A DNA stretch of 64,000 nt from Plantago ovata (Eukaryota; Streptophyta; Magnoliopsida; Lamiales; Plantaginaceae): assembly GCA_028274465.1 (NCBI GenBank), contig CM051455.1, forward strand, positions 119,139,547 through 119,203,546. The letters are read 5' to 3'. This document shows, one piece after another, positions 63,250-64,000 of this stretch. How positions within the stretch are numbered: position 1 is the stretch's first letter; the number at the start of each line of letters is the position of its first letter. A program made the translations under genes and the position numbers. The notes under the pieces are model-generated. The model worked only from the letters and a program-made list of their open reading frames with translations. It ran no database searches and was not told the DNA's origin.

Positions 63250-64000
63250 ATGTCTTTAGGAGATGCTCCCTTGCTGAAGCTGGAAAATTATGAGAAATGG
63301 CGAAACAACATGATGCTACATCTTGAGGCCATTAGTGATGAGATGGTTACTGTCATTAATGATGGACCTATCAAGATCACTAAGATTGAGAAAAGCTTTC
63401 CTCACAAAACCACGGATCCTACTGGTAAGCAAACTATCTTAGGAGAACCGGTTGACACCGTCGTTCCAAAACCAAGAGAGGAATGGACTTCTGACGAAGC
63501 TAAGAGATTCCGTCTTGATGGCCAAGCAAGAAATATCATCATTCGATCAACTCCGGATACCATACAGTGCAAACTGTGGGGTGCTAAGACTGCAAAGGAA
63601 GCTTGGAAAATGGTTCAAGATCTTTGTGCTGGATCTGACAAAACCAAGGAAAACAAACTTGAAGTACTTAAATTAAAGTTTCAAAACTTTAAGCAAGGTA
63701 CAAACGAGTCACTGGAAGACTTGGACTTCAGATTCACAACTCTTGTTAGTGAAATGGCAGCCTTGGGTGTTGGAAATCATTACTCAGATTCTGAGAAGGT
63801 GAAAGCCATCATCAGAAGTCTGAATCAAGAATGGATCCACACTCAGAATTTCTATTACAATCAAGGAATGCCAGATATTGCACCAACAGAGTTGTTCTCT
63901 CATCTTGCTACTATCAATTATGAGACAAAGCAAAGATAAAATGTATTTGCTGAAAAATCGCAAAACATTGCTCTTGCTGCAAAGCCGTCATCTTCTGAAA
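63250..64000 (+). pseudogene. D4 Gag, 5' part
   Basis: It starts MSLGDAPLLKLENYEKWRNN and matches the UBN2-type Gag domain of D1 closely across the region shown (CAGSDKTKENKLEVLKLKFQ, EWIHTQNFYYNQGMPDIAP). The sequence continues past the window. It is part of a fossil copy. Confidence 0.82.

Larger units (their letters stand above)
61488..64000 (+). mobile_element. Element D4: Ty1/Copia retrotransposon, 5' part
   Basis: A 5' LTR (61488-63139), tRNA-Met primer site TGGTATCAGAGC (63142-63153) and the start of gag (63250 onward), all homologous to D1. It continues past the window edge. The five bases before it are CCTAA; the matching duplication would lie outside the window. Even within the window the copy has at least one break. 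Confidence 0.88.

Overview
This is a plant nuclear window with no convincing host gene. It is a stack of transposable elements typical of gene-poor DNA in an angiosperm, probably a eudicot. The evidence is chromovirus, Copia and Gypsy proteins of plant type, a CACTA (En/Spm) element with plant TNP2 and Transposase_24 proteins, a Cassandra TRIM with its 5S-like promoter, and a plant LINE RNase H remnant. The species cannot be named from the sequence.

Layout. 1-2340: 3' part of a Ty3/Gypsy chromovirus (+) with one LTR. 2483-3150: LINE remnant (-). 3541-3698: short hAT-like MITE with near-matching 8-bp target duplications. 3699-5329: AT-rich DNA and an unrecognised repeat. 5330-20741: element A, a Gypsy-type element (-) with gag and protease but no visible polymerase, split by a 7.6-kb CACTA element at 9397-16996 with a perfect TGG target duplication. 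20762-29514: element D1, a Ty1/Copia element (+, SIRE-like) with LTR, gag, pol and the start of an envelope-like ORF. At 29515 it meets the LTR of E, a second Copia element on the other strand. 30955-31054 is a run of exactly 100 Ns. The DNA after it (31055 to about 38160) repeats the DNA before it, most likely two overlapping contigs that were never merged. 36721-61487: element E (-), which carries three younger insertions: B (38193-47771, TSD TTCCT) in its LTR, and C (48614-55221, TSD TATTT) and a Cassandra TRIM (57739-58429, TSD CTCCA) in its envelope-like region. E is cut at 61487 by D4, a Copia element (+) that runs out of the window.

A, B and C belong to one group: gag plus protease, and in A and B a second ORF resembling the 'putative plant transposon protein' family, with no reverse transcriptase or integrase seen. 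They presumably depend on an autonomous Gypsy partner.

The most interesting signals are regulatory. (1) Clusters of short perfect palindromes occur in the LTRs of A, B and C and again inside them, in A and B upstream of the second ORF. A uses one palindrome sequence and B/C another, but the layout is the same. (2) A stem-loop followed by a polypurine-like tract is repeated near the 3' end of each. (3) The Copia elements have a TATA box of their own just before the envelope-like ORF, preceded by an array of degenerate inverted repeats. (4) The envelope-like region of E contains three intron-like segments of 72-75 nt, all stop-free and divisible by three, each preceded by CAGCAG. Together these suggest that several families express their accessory gene from an internal transcription unit. 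That is an inference to be tested.
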